Assembly (NCBI RefSeq): GCF_023206215.1
Contig: NZ_CP065800.1
Span: 3,224,001 to 3,288,000 of the forward strand
From: Butyrivibrio fibrisolvens
GTDB taxonomy: Bacteria > Bacillota > Clostridia > Lachnospirales > Lachnospiraceae
DNA: 64,000 nt
Direction of reading: 5' to 3'
Program-made: the position numbers and the translations under genes
In this document: positions 27,717-35,563 of the stretch, piece by piece
Layout: the number at the start of each line of letters is the position of its first letter
Position numbering within the stretch: position 1 is the first letter of the stretch
The notes under the pieces: model-generated
Told to the model about the DNA's origin: nothing
The model's input: the letters and a program-made list of their open reading frames with translations, nothing else
The model's database searches: none

Positions 27717-29075
27717 TTAAACAATAATTTTTTTGACACCAACACTGGTGATCATATGATTCTGAACTTCCAAGATACTGAAGTTGTAACCATCTATCGT
27801 AACATCGTATTTCTCATCCTCTTCAGGTATCCTGTCCATCTTCGAAATCAGAAGACCATTCAGAGTTTCAAACTCATCCTCATGAAGATCTATTCCGAAG
27901 CGCTTCTCAACTGTCTCAATAGGAGTCCTTCCAAGAGCCACAAACTCTCCGGGTTTGCCGGAAGGTGTGATAAAACTCTCATCTTCGTCATATTCATCCA
28001 TGATATTGCCGACGATCTCTTCAAGGATATCTTCCATAGAAACAAGACCTGCTGTCTGGCCATACTCATCAATAACTATCGCTATCTGAGTCTTTGTAGA
28101 CTGCATACTGTGGAACAATGACTCTATATTCCTTGTCTCAGGCACATACATAGGCTGACGCATAAGTCCCTTGATCTGCCTTATTTCCTTTTTCTCATTG
28201 CCGGATTCAGAGTCCTTCTGAACCGCATCTCTTATATGAACTATACCGATTATATGATCGATATTATCAAGGAATACAGGAAATCTTGAATTATTGCCCT
28301 GAAGCATGAATGAAATCGCATCTTCAAGGCTCATAGTTCCTTCGATTCCGCATATATCATTACGATGGGTCATGATATCCCTAACTTCCTTGTCAGAAAA
28401 TTCAAATATATTGGTTATCATGTCGGCTTCAGAATCCTGAAGCACTCCCTGCTCCTGACCTTCGGAAACCATCGACTTTATCTCTTCTTCTGTAACATCT
28501 GTATCATCATCAAAATCTCTGATACCGCACAGATACATGATTCCATGCACAGTTACTTCGATAATACTTGTAAATGGCCTCAAAACCGCCATAAGTATCT
28601 TGATAAACGGGCTTAGAATCATGGCCCAGACTTTAGGATGTCTTCTGGCAAGCTTCTTGGGAAGCAGCACTCCGATTGAAAGAAATACATACAAAAGCAG
28701 AAATGCTACTACTGCCTGGCCCAAAACAGATGCTACGAGTTCATTGAGTGAAAAGATAAATCCTCCAACAACGATCCCGAAACGTTCTACATAGAAGCGT
28801 CCGATTATGATATTCAGTATAAAAACAAAAAGCTGTACAGTATTAACATATTCTGTCGGATTATTCATAAGTTCCGACAAAAAGATGCCACTTTTGCTGC
28901 GAATCTTTTCGTTTTGGTCTTCGGATGGTTCTTCACCTTCCTCTTCAGACTCGCTAAAGAGGTCTTCTGCTTTTAGATTATGCAGAGCTGCGCCAAAACC
29001 GTACACGATCACGTCCAGCACGAGTAATACGAGCAGTCCGATAAAATAATAGGCAGAGGGTCCGCCATCATCCAT
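27717..29075 (-). CDS. hemolysin/CorC-type membrane protein (DUF21-CBS-CorC)
   Basis: Integral membrane protein of 452 residues. A DUF21/CNNM transmembrane region (about 1-190) is followed by a CBS pair (about 225-340: MTHRNDICGIEG, FPVFLDNIDHIIGIVHIRD, IAIVIDEYGQTAGLVSMEDI) and a C-terminal CorC_HlyC domain (about 365-445: LGRTPIETVEKRFG, ETLNGLLISKMDRIP). Members are implicated in magnesium or cobalt efflux; the hemolysin name is historical. EEIVGNIMDEYDEDE is the typical bridge between CBS and CorC. It has its own sigma-A promoter. AGGAG precedes the ATG by 10 nt. Confidence 0.93.
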   Translation of the reverse strand: MDDGGPSAYYFIGLLVLLVLDVIVYGFGAALHNLKAEDLFSESEEEGEEPSEDQNEKIRSKSGIFLSELMNNPTEYVNTVQLFVFILNIIIGRFYVERFGIVVGGFIFSLNELVASVLGQAVVAFLLLYVFLSIGVLLPKKLARRHPKVWAMILSPFIKILMAVLRPFTSIIEVTVHGIMYLCGIRDFDDDTDVTEEEIKSMVSEGQEQGVLQDSEADMITNIFEFSDKEVRDIMTHRNDICGIEGTMSLEDAISFMLQGNNSRFPVFLDNIDHIIGIVHIRDAVQKDSESGNEKKEIRQIKGLMRQPMYVPETRNIESLFHSMQSTKTQIAIVIDEYGQTAGLVSMEDILEEIVGNIMDEYDEDESFITPSGKPGEFVALGRTPIETVEKRFGIDLHEDEFETLNGLLISKMDRIPEEDEKYDVTIDGYNFSILEVQNHMITSVGVKKIIV

Positions 29076-29157
29076 ATAAATTCATCTCCTTTTTGGTCAA
29101 AAAAATTGTTTGATACATAACAGTTTGCGTGCCTCTGCACACAAAACGTCAACTTAA

Positions 29158-29186
29158 ACTATAACATTGTGATACTTACTAGTCAA
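29158..29186 (-). promoter_or_regulatory. sigma-A promoter for the CorC-like gene
   Basis: TTGACT (29186-29181), a 17-bp spacer and TATAGT (29163-29158), giving a leader of about 75 nt to the ATG at 29075. Confidence 0.8.
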
Positions 29187-29221
29187 GGTCGAGGCTTTGC
29201 CGCCTTGTCGCATTATCGCCT

Positions 29222-30637
29222 TTATTTGTATTTGCCCATAGCCTCTTTATATTGGCGGTTTATTTCGGTTATTGCTGAAGAGTCGCCTTCGAAGTTGTCC
29301 GGGTGGTAGAGTTTAGCGAGGGAATGGTATTTCTTGACTATGCCGTCGCGGGATTTACAGCCTGCAAAGAAGTCGAAGGTTGAATAGTTTCCGGAAGGTC
29401 TTTTAGGATCAGACGAACTTCTGCTATCAGATTTCTGATAGTATGACTGATTTTGTTTCTGCTTTTGATGATCATAGCTACTTTCAGATTTATAACTACC
29501 ATATCTATTATAACGGTCATCGTCATCTATACGTTCGTAACGATCCTCATCCTTATCCTGATCATAATCATCATAGTTATCGTCATCGTCATCATCATAA
29601 TAGTCATCATAACGTCCGCTACTATATCTTTTATTCCATCTTCCTCTGCGGAATCTGTCGTCCTCTTCGTCCTTTTCTTCCAGGTCTTCTAATCTGTCAT
29701 AATAGTCTTCATAGTAGTCATCATAATTTTGCTGACGTTTTTTTATTTTCTCAAGCCTTCTTATTTCTTTTCTTGATAAACGTTTACCTTCGTAATCCGC
29801 ATATCCCATTCTGTCGTAATCTTCTTCGTCATATGCCTCATCATATTCTGCTTTGTCTGTTCCGAAGGTGTCATTTTCGAATTCGTCGTGATGGCGTTTT
29901 AGCCAGTCCTGATAGGAGTCTTCGTATTTAGGATCATAAAAGGGTTTGGTATGAAAAAGAAAACAATATCTTCTTCTAAATTGTCTGAATGGAGTAGTCA
30001 TTCCGAAGACGCTTCTGAATATATAGATAGCAAGGTCTACTATTATCGCTATTCCCAAAAAGTTAACGCCGCTTGCTGCTGCCGATAATAGTAATAGTCC
30101 GAGGAAAATAGGTATTCCTATTAGTATAGTTATTGCCCAGGCTATGATGCTGTAAGCTTTCTGCTCGCTTTTTTCCAGTATTCCTTCCCACCAGGAAGTA
30201 ACTGCTTCAAGGAGTGTCTGAGTTACTTTCTCGGATATATCATTTACGCCATTTTCTATATTTTGCTGTAGGCCATTTGCTATATTATTGGAAATCTCTC
30301 CTGAAAGGTTATCTGCTATACTATTGGCAATGTCTCCGGATACGCCATACGAGCTGTCAGCCTTAGCCACCAGGTTTTCATCCTGAAGGTACTCTATATC
30401 ACAGGCATGAACATAGCTTTCTACATACTCTTTGGCCTGTCCTATATAATCATTGCCGGTAAAATAACCTGCGCATTCAAATACAACAAGAGCTGCCAGT
30501 ACGATACCGGCAGCCGGGAATAGACACAAAAACAGTTTATAAACATTCCAAATAAGCCTAAACATCTGTTTAAGCAGCCATGCGTATGCTTTTAGTATAG
30601 TCATGAAAATAGTAACAAGTACACTGGTAAAAAGCAT
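29222..30637 (-). CDS. membrane protein with C-terminal J-domain
   Basis: Protein of 471 residues. Hydrophobic helices lie near the N-terminus (about 5-60) and at about 163-215, with an amphipathic predicted helical region between them (SGDIANSIADNLSGEISNNI). A long cytosolic low-complexity linker rich in Asp, Tyr and Arg follows (about 240-410), then a short C-terminal J-domain (about 415-471) with FDFFAGC, YHSLAKLYHPDN (the HPD motif) and INRQYKEAMGKY. The HPD tripeptide implies recruitment of DnaK to the membrane (inference). This is not a canonical DnaJ; glycine-rich and zinc-finger regions are absent. The promoter region and start are next to hairpin array copy 2. Confidence 0.8.
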   Translation of the reverse strand: MLFTSVLVTIFMTILKAYAWLLKQMFRLIWNVYKLFLCLFPAAGIVLAALVVFECAGYFTGNDYIGQAKEYVESYVHACDIEYLQDENLVAKADSSYGVSGDIANSIADNLSGEISNNIANGLQQNIENGVNDISEKVTQTLLEAVTSWWEGILEKSEQKAYSIIAWAITILIGIPIFLGLLLLSAAASGVNFLGIAIIVDLAIYIFRSVFGMTTPFRQFRRRYCFLFHTKPFYDPKYEDSYQDWLKRHHDEFENDTFGTDKAEYDEAYDEEDYDRMGYADYEGKRLSRKEIRRLEKIKKRQQNYDDYYEDYYDRLEDLEEKDEEDDRFRRGRWNKRYSSGRYDDYYDDDDDDNYDDYDQDKDEDRYERIDDDDRYNRYGSYKSESSYDHQKQKQNQSYYQKSDSRSSSDPKRPSGNYSTFDFFAGCKSRDGIVKKYHSLAKLYHPDNFEGDSSAITEINRQYKEAMGKYK

Positions 30638-30660
30638 AAGTAGGTAACCTCAAAAATTAT

Positions 30661-30803
30661 TATGAAATACACGGATGTATTTCCATGTGCGGATACAGGA
30701 TGTATCCAGTACATGCCCGGAAATACATGGATGTATTTCCATGTACCGGATACAGGATGTATCTAGTACATGTCCGGAAATACACGGATGTATTTCCATG
30801 TAC
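30661..30803. repeat. hairpin repeat array, copy 2 (about 2.5 units)
   Basis: Two and a half tandem units of about 57 bp, same family as 3986-4059. Each unit contains GGAAATACAY-GGATGTATTTCC and a long hairpin CATGTAC, CGGATAC, AGGAT, GTATCTA, GTACATG. It fills the space between the end of alr (3 bp away) and the start of the J-domain gene, so it could end alr messages, form the leader of the J-domain gene, or be a REP-like element. Confidence 0.8.
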
Positions 30804-30805
30804 GA

Positions 30806-31995
30806 TTATCCCTTAATATACAACCTTGGGATTCTTGGATTAAGATCGCAGGCAAGCTCGTAATTAAAGCGTCCGCTCAAGTTTCCAAGTTCTTCAATTG
30901 ATATATGCTGATCGCCGCTCCATCCTATAATAGTGACTTCATCATTTTCCAAAGCTTCAGGGATTCTACTTATATCAACCATGAACTGATCCATGCATAC
31001 ACGTCCAAGGATAGGTGCTTTATGACCGTGGATAAGGACATAGCCTTTATTAGAAAGGCTTCTTGGATATCCGTCGCCGTATCCAACAGGGATAGTAGCA
31101 ATCCTTGTGGGCTTATCTGTAATATAGGTTCCGCCATAGCTAACAGCAACACCCGCAGGTACATCCTTAATATAAGCGATGTGGCTATACAGTCCAAGTG
31201 CAGGCGTGATCTTCACTTTGTCTGTAGGAACATCCTCAGAAGGCTTCATTCCATACATTGTAACTCCGGCTCTTACCATATCCATCTGAGCCTGCGGGAT
31301 ACTTATGATGCTGGCAGAATTCGCGCAGTGATGTAGAGGAATCCTAACGCCGTTTTCTTTTTCTACTCTTTCTATAAAAGCTGTGAATATATCTTTTTCT
31401 CTATAGCATCTGTAAGGTCTTTCTCATCAGCTCTGGCAAAATGAGTGAAGATTCCCTCAACTTCGATGTGCTTCATGGAGAGCGCCTTCTTAACAAAGAG
31501 AGCACCCTCATCATTAGGACGAACACCTATTCTGGACATAGATGTATCAACCGCAATATGAACCTTAACTTTGCAAGTCTCAGACCTCTTTGCAGCTCTT
31601 TCTTCAAGCTGCTCAAGCTGATCATATCTGAACACCGCCGGTCTTATATCATTTTCAATAAGGGAATCGTAAGAGAAAGGAAATGTATATCCCAGGATCA
31701 GTATAGGTTTTCTGATTCCATTGTCCCTAAGCTCCATCGCCTCTTCGCAGGTTGCACAGGCGTATCCCCAAATATAGTCCTCTGATTCAAGTAGTTTTGC
31801 AATTGGTACTGCTCCAAAACCGTAACCATCAGTTTTGATAACTGCGATCATCTTGGTTTCAGGCTTTAAATTGTCATGCATTGAATGCATATTTGAAAGA
31901 ATTGCATCAAGATCAACTGCAGCACATACCCTCGGGTATTTTAATGCCATCTCCTTAGAAAGATTCTGTCTGCTAACTATTTCATGTGAGTTCAT
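30806..31995 (-). pseudogene. alr: alanine racemase, single-base frameshift
   Basis: PLP-dependent conversion of L- to D-alanine for peptidoglycan. The N part (31995 to about 31398) holds the PLP lysine in AVIKTDGYGFGA and the substrate region VKVHIAVDTSMSRIG. The C part holds HHCANSASI, GVTMYGMKP and the catalytic-tyrosine region VGYGDGYPRSL. The frame breaks at a five-base A-run (31394-31398); a sixth A restores a continuous protein (EKKDIFTAFIERVEKENG) of normal length, about 396 residues. No other damage is seen. Either the base call is wrong, the mutation is very recent, or slippage rescues it. Loss of a sole alr would be serious, so miscalling is quite possible. The ribosome site is weak. 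Confidence 0.85.
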
Positions 31996-32071
31996 TTTAT
32001 AAATACGCTTTCTATCTTAATGAATTCAGAGATTGCCCAATGACCATATCTTTTAATAATCCGAGAAAACA

Positions 32072-32136
32072 GCTCCTATAATCCAAAGACAGTTTCTACG
32101 ATCAAAAAATATTTTCTATGATCCAAAAACAATTTC
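32072..32136. repeat. three degenerate 21-22 bp tandem repeats
   Basis: Consecutive units resembling CTATGATCCAAAAACAATTT (first unit CCTATAATCCAAAGACAGTT) lie between the nnr stop and the alr start. They are AT-rich with no obvious function. Confidence 0.5.
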
Positions 32137-32148
32137 TTAATTCTATTA

Positions 32149-33759
32149 TTATTTTTCCGGAAGAACATTTGCAAGTTCCTTTATTATATCACTTGCTGTC
32201 ATATAATACTCTCCCACTCTGGAAGCCGCACGATTGCCGGCAAGACCGTGTATGAAGGTTCCAATGCAGGCAGTCTGGAAGGCTCCAAGCTTCCTTGAGC
32301 TCAAAGCTCCGATTATCCCTGCAAGCACATCGCCTGATCCTGCAGTTGCCATGCCACTGTTACCTGATATATTAACATACATCTGCCTCTTACCGGCTCC
32401 CGCCACGACAGACCTTGCATCCTTACATATTACTACACAGTTATAATACTCCGAAAGTGCCAAAGGCCACTTCAGCATATTTTCCTTAACATCATAGACC
32501 GTAACAGGCTCAGGACGTTCATCGCCAAATGCAGCATTGTAAAGCCTTGCAAACTCTGCAACATGAGGAGTTATCACAAGCTGCTTGTCTTTAGAGTCAG
32601 AATAGGCTCTTGCAAGCTCACTTATATGTCTATCTTGTGCTATCAGAGTAATAGCATCTGCATCCGCAACAAGGAACTTGTCATAGTGTTCTAGTACGAT
32701 GCTAAGGATGGCCTTAGCAACCATTCCTGTTCCAATCCCTGGGCCTATAACTATAGCGGACGCCCACTTCATGTTTTCAATAAGTATATCTCTGATCTTG
32801 TCTATATTGCTGTCAGTCTCAATATTGGCATATGAATCAAACATTGCCTCAGGAATACTGCTCTTAATAGCTTCTACATTAGCAGGTGTCGTAAATACTT
32901 TGACCATACCGGCGCCTGTATGGAACGCTGACTTGGAACACAGAAGGCATGCGCCCGTAACCTTATCGCTTCCGGCAATGACTAAAACCTTGCCGAATGT
33001 TCCCTTATTACCATAGCCAACTCTCCTTGGAAGAAGGTCTTCGGGACCCTCATCAAAGAAAAAATATTCAGGAAGATTCCCAAGAAAACCGTCCACTGTA
33101 ATACCGACATCTTCTACAAATAACTGCCCGCAGTACTCAGTGCCGGGGTACAGCAGCTGTCCCATCTTGGCAAAATTAAATGTAACAGTAAGGTCCGCCT
33201 TAACAGCAAGAAGATGAACACTTCCCGTATCAGTATCTATGCCGGATGGAATATCAACAGCAACAACAAGTGTAGACTCGTCCTTGAGCTTCTTGCATTC
33301 ATTGATATACATTATAGCTTCGACATATTCGCCTTCTACATCTTTGGTACATCCGATTCCAAGGACAGCATCTACTATGATATCCCATTCCATTTGTGAT
33401 TTGGTGGCTCGTACATTGGAAAAAGTGTCCATTGGAATATTGTACGCCTCTGCGCATTTCTTCTGGGATGCAGTATCAGGGTTAGAGTCCTTGTCATCAA
33501 CAAGAGCTATCTGCACTCTGTAGCCATGCTGATACAAAATCCTTCCGATAGCTATCCCGTCACCGCCATTGCCGCCGTGTCCTGCAACGATCAGAACATT
33601 AAAAGCTCTGGAAGTGTGCATAGCTCTCTTCCACTCACCGATTCTGGCAGCAACAGCCAGAGCAGCTCTTTCCATAAGCACGATGGATGGAACCCCAAAG
33701 TGCTCTGAAGTATTACGATCGCATGTTTTCATTTCTTTGGCTGTTACTAAATACTGCAT
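32149..33759 (-). CDS. nnr: bifunctional NAD(P)H-hydrate epimerase/dehydratase
   Basis: Metabolite-repair enzyme of 536 residues. The N-terminal YjeF_N/NnrE epimerase domain (about 1-215) shows VLIVAGHGGNGGDGIAIGR and DAVLGIG. The C-terminal NnrD dehydratase domain, ribokinase-like (about 240-530), shows VLVIAGSDKVTGA, IVIGPGIGTG, DADAITLI, VITPHVAEFARL and the closing NSGMATAGSGDVLAGIIGAL. Together they convert damaged NADHX/NADPHX back to NAD(P)H (established for the family). Upstream of alr on the same strand. GGGGA precedes the start. Confidence 0.95.
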   Translation of the reverse strand: MQYLVTAKEMKTCDRNTSEHFGVPSIVLMERAALAVAARIGEWKRAMHTSRAFNVLIVAGHGGNGGDGIAIGRILYQHGYRVQIALVDDKDSNPDTASQKKCAEAYNIPMDTFSNVRATKSQMEWDIIVDAVLGIGCTKDVEGEYVEAIMYINECKKLKDESTLVVAVDIPSGIDTDTGSVHLLAVKADLTVTFNFAKMGQLLYPGTEYCGQLFVEDVGITVDGFLGNLPEYFFFDEGPEDLLPRRVGYGNKGTFGKVLVIAGSDKVTGACLLCSKSAFHTGAGMVKVFTTPANVEAIKSSIPEAMFDSYANIETDSNIDKIRDILIENMKWASAIVIGPGIGTGMVAKAILSIVLEHYDKFLVADADAITLIAQDRHISELARAYSDSKDKQLVITPHVAEFARLYNAAFGDERPEPVTVYDVKENMLKWPLALSEYYNCVVICKDARSVVAGAGKRQMYVNISGNSGMATAGSGDVLAGIIGALSSRKLGAFQTACIGTFIHGLAGNRAASRVGEYYMTASDIIKELANVLPEK

Positions 33760-33828
33760 ATGTCCCCTTTTTGCTTATTATGAATGAGTCAGTACTAATT
33801 ATTGACCAATTACGAATAAGCCAGTACA

Positions 33829-34476
33829 TTACGTCTGTATGGATCCTGACCCCGGAGTTCTGATCCTGTGATTTCTCTCGGGATCATATTCCATATCGAA
33901 TATATCTATAACTTCAGGTCCGAAGATATCATGCATATATGAATACAGGTTGAAATTCTCCATCTCACCTTCCTGAAGTCTAATGACCTGTTTCTTGAGC
34001 TCTTTTCTCGTATTGGATAGCCACTCATCGATCTCGTTGATCTCATCTGTATTGCGATGAAGTCTTTCGTAGCATACAGACATGGATGCAACCATAACCT
34101 TATAATTGAGCTGATATATCTCTCTGGGAAGCCCCAAAAGCTGATCTTCAAGCTCTTCGATCTGGGAATTGCAATCTCCTATAAGTCTCTTCCTGTCATC
34201 AAGTTCCTTACCCGCGGACTTATCGCCCTTATTAAGCCTGTCAGATATGCCTATTACTTCATCAAGAAGTGTCTTCTTAAGGCGCTTTATATCCTTGATC
34301 TTTTGCTTGAACCTAGCCTGCTCATCCACAAGCTTATTAAGCTCATCGGCAAGAGTCTGCAGCTCATCACTAACACCCTCTTCACCAAAGAGCATCTTCC
34401 ACTTCTCATCAGTTGTTACAATTGGTATATTCTTGCCAAGTAGAGCCGGCATATAGACATCTTCTTCTCTGGACAT
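33829..34476 (-). CDS. hypothetical coiled-coil protein
   Basis: Protein of 215 residues, not recognised. The start is at 34476 (MSREEDVYMPALLGK) with AAGAGGAAGG just upstream; a GTG 21 bp earlier is less likely. Residues 40-110 and 140-180 are charged heptad-like helices (LADELNKLVDEQARFKQKIK, SQIEELEDQLLGLP), predicted to form coiled coils. The N-terminal MPALLGKNIPIVTTDEKW is hydrophobic and probably folded. No signal peptide or membrane helix. It lies between rex and nnr on the same strand. Confidence 0.75.
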   Translation of the reverse strand: MSREEDVYMPALLGKNIPIVTTDEKWKMLFGEEGVSDELQTLADELNKLVDEQARFKQKIKDIKRLKKTLLDEVIGISDRLNKGDKSAGKELDDRKRLIGDCNSQIEELEDQLLGLPREIYQLNYKVMVASMSVCYERLHRNTDEINEIDEWLSNTRKELKKQVIRLQEGEMENFNLYSYMHDIFGPEVIDIFDMEYDPERNHRIRTPGSGSIQT

Positions 34477-34654
34477 AGCATCCTTCCTCTTAGGCACGAC
34501 TATATCTCAAACAACGAAAACCTGCATTTAGTATTTCGGATAATCCCCCGATTTAATTTAGAATATACTAAAACTCTTCACTTCGACGGACCGGTATATC
34601 CAAAGTCTTTAGAGAAAGCTCTATACTTATTATACTATATTTCATCAATATAAA

Positions 34655-34698
34655 TGACAGGCCGCCGGAATCACCTAAGTCCCGGCACAGCCTGCCAA
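34655..34698 (-). terminator. probable terminator after rex
   Basis: On the minus strand GGCAGGCTGTGCCGGGA pairs imperfectly with TTCCGGCGGCCTGTC around a short loop and is followed by ATTTATATT. It begins about 28 bp after the rex stop. The T-run is weak. Confidence 0.55.
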
Positions 34699-34726
34699 TC
34701 ACTATCGATTTATATATTGCCCAAAA

Positions 34727-35374
34727 TCACTTCTTACCGCCATGGAATCTTTCATAACGGTTAATGTTGTATGACAGCTTCATAAGGCTGTCTGAAAGAT
34801 GAACATTCTCAACCTGAACATTCTCCGGAACATCAAGATCCACATGAGCAAAGTTCCATATTGCCTTGATGCCTGCCTTAATAAGTCTGTCGGCCATTGG
34901 GACTGCCTGCTCCTTGGGAATTGTGAGAACTGCGATATCGATATTGTTCTTCTTGATAAAATCCTCGATCTCTTCTATCGGACGTATCTCAACATCGCCA
35001 ATCATCTTGCCTTGAAGAGCCGGGTCACGGTCAAATGCACCCTTGAAAACAAATCCTCTTGTTGAAAAATTGGTATAACCCGCCAGAGCTGTACCAAGAT
35101 TACCCGTTCCTATAATGATGAGCTGGTGCTTCTTATCAATGCCAAGTATCTTACTGATCTCATCATACAGATACTCTACATTATAGCCATAGCCCTGTTG
35201 TCCAAATCCACCGAAATTGTTGAAATCCTGCCTTATCTGTGAGGCTGTAACCTTCATTATGTCAGAAAGTTCCTGAGATGAAATCCTCTCTACTCCGCTA
35301 GCCTTAAGCTCACCAAGATATCTGAAATAACGGGGCAGGCGGCTGACTACTGCCTGGGATATTTCTTTATCCAT
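34727..35374 (-). CDS. rex: redox-sensing transcriptional repressor Rex
   Basis: Dimeric NADH-responsive repressor of 215 residues. The N-terminal winged helix (1-80) contains RLPRYFRYLGEL, ISSQELSDIMKVTASQIRQD and the family stretch FGGFGQQGYGYNV. The Rossmann NAD(H) domain has GTGNLGTALAGY and DIAVLTIPKEQA. In clostridia it controls fermentation and butyrate genes by the NADH/NAD ratio (established). GGAGG lies 7 nt before the ATG. A strong promoter and a possible autoregulatory operator are just upstream, and the ABC-F gene is divergent. Confidence 0.97.
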   Translation of the reverse strand: MDKEISQAVVSRLPRYFRYLGELKASGVERISSQELSDIMKVTASQIRQDFNNFGGFGQQGYGYNVEYLYDEISKILGIDKKHQLIIIGTGNLGTALAGYTNFSTRGFVFKGAFDRDPALQGKMIGDVEIRPIEEIEDFIKKNNIDIAVLTIPKEQAVPMADRLIKAGIKAIWNFAHVDLDVPENVQVENVHLSDSLMKLSYNINRYERFHGGKK

Positions 35375-35399
35375 GCGCCTTCCTCCTGATCTGTTATTA

Positions 35400-35452
35400 T
35401 TGTTAATTTTGTATCACTCTATAATTGTAGCGAATCGTTAAACTTTAGTCAA
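35400..35452 (-). promoter_or_regulatory. rex promoter with candidate Rex operator
   Basis: TTGACT (35452-35447), a 17-bp spacer and TACAAT (35429-35424) read toward rex. Just downstream, at 35417-35400, lies GTGATACAAAATTAACAA. It matches the clostridial Rex consensus TTGTTAA-N4-TTAACAA fully in the right half and at four of seven positions in the left. It would cover the transcription start, consistent with autoregulation (inference). Confidence 0.55.
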
Positions 35453-35563
35453 TTGAAATTATATCCTAATCAGTGTAATATATTGCTGTTATGAATAAAA
35501 TACAAGGCCAGCCATTTCAAGACTGAGCCTGCATTTCAAAGCACAAATGATGCGAGGTATATC

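Noticed and set aside
30661..30803. CRISPR array from 57-bp periodic repeats
   Set aside because: The whole unit repeats including the would-be spacer, and no cas genes are present; it is a tandem hairpin repeat.
30806..31285. Alanine racemase as two separate short genes
   Set aside because: The two ORFs are adjoining parts of one Alr; one added A in the five-base run at 31394-31398 joins them with full conservation, so I annotate a single frameshifted gene.
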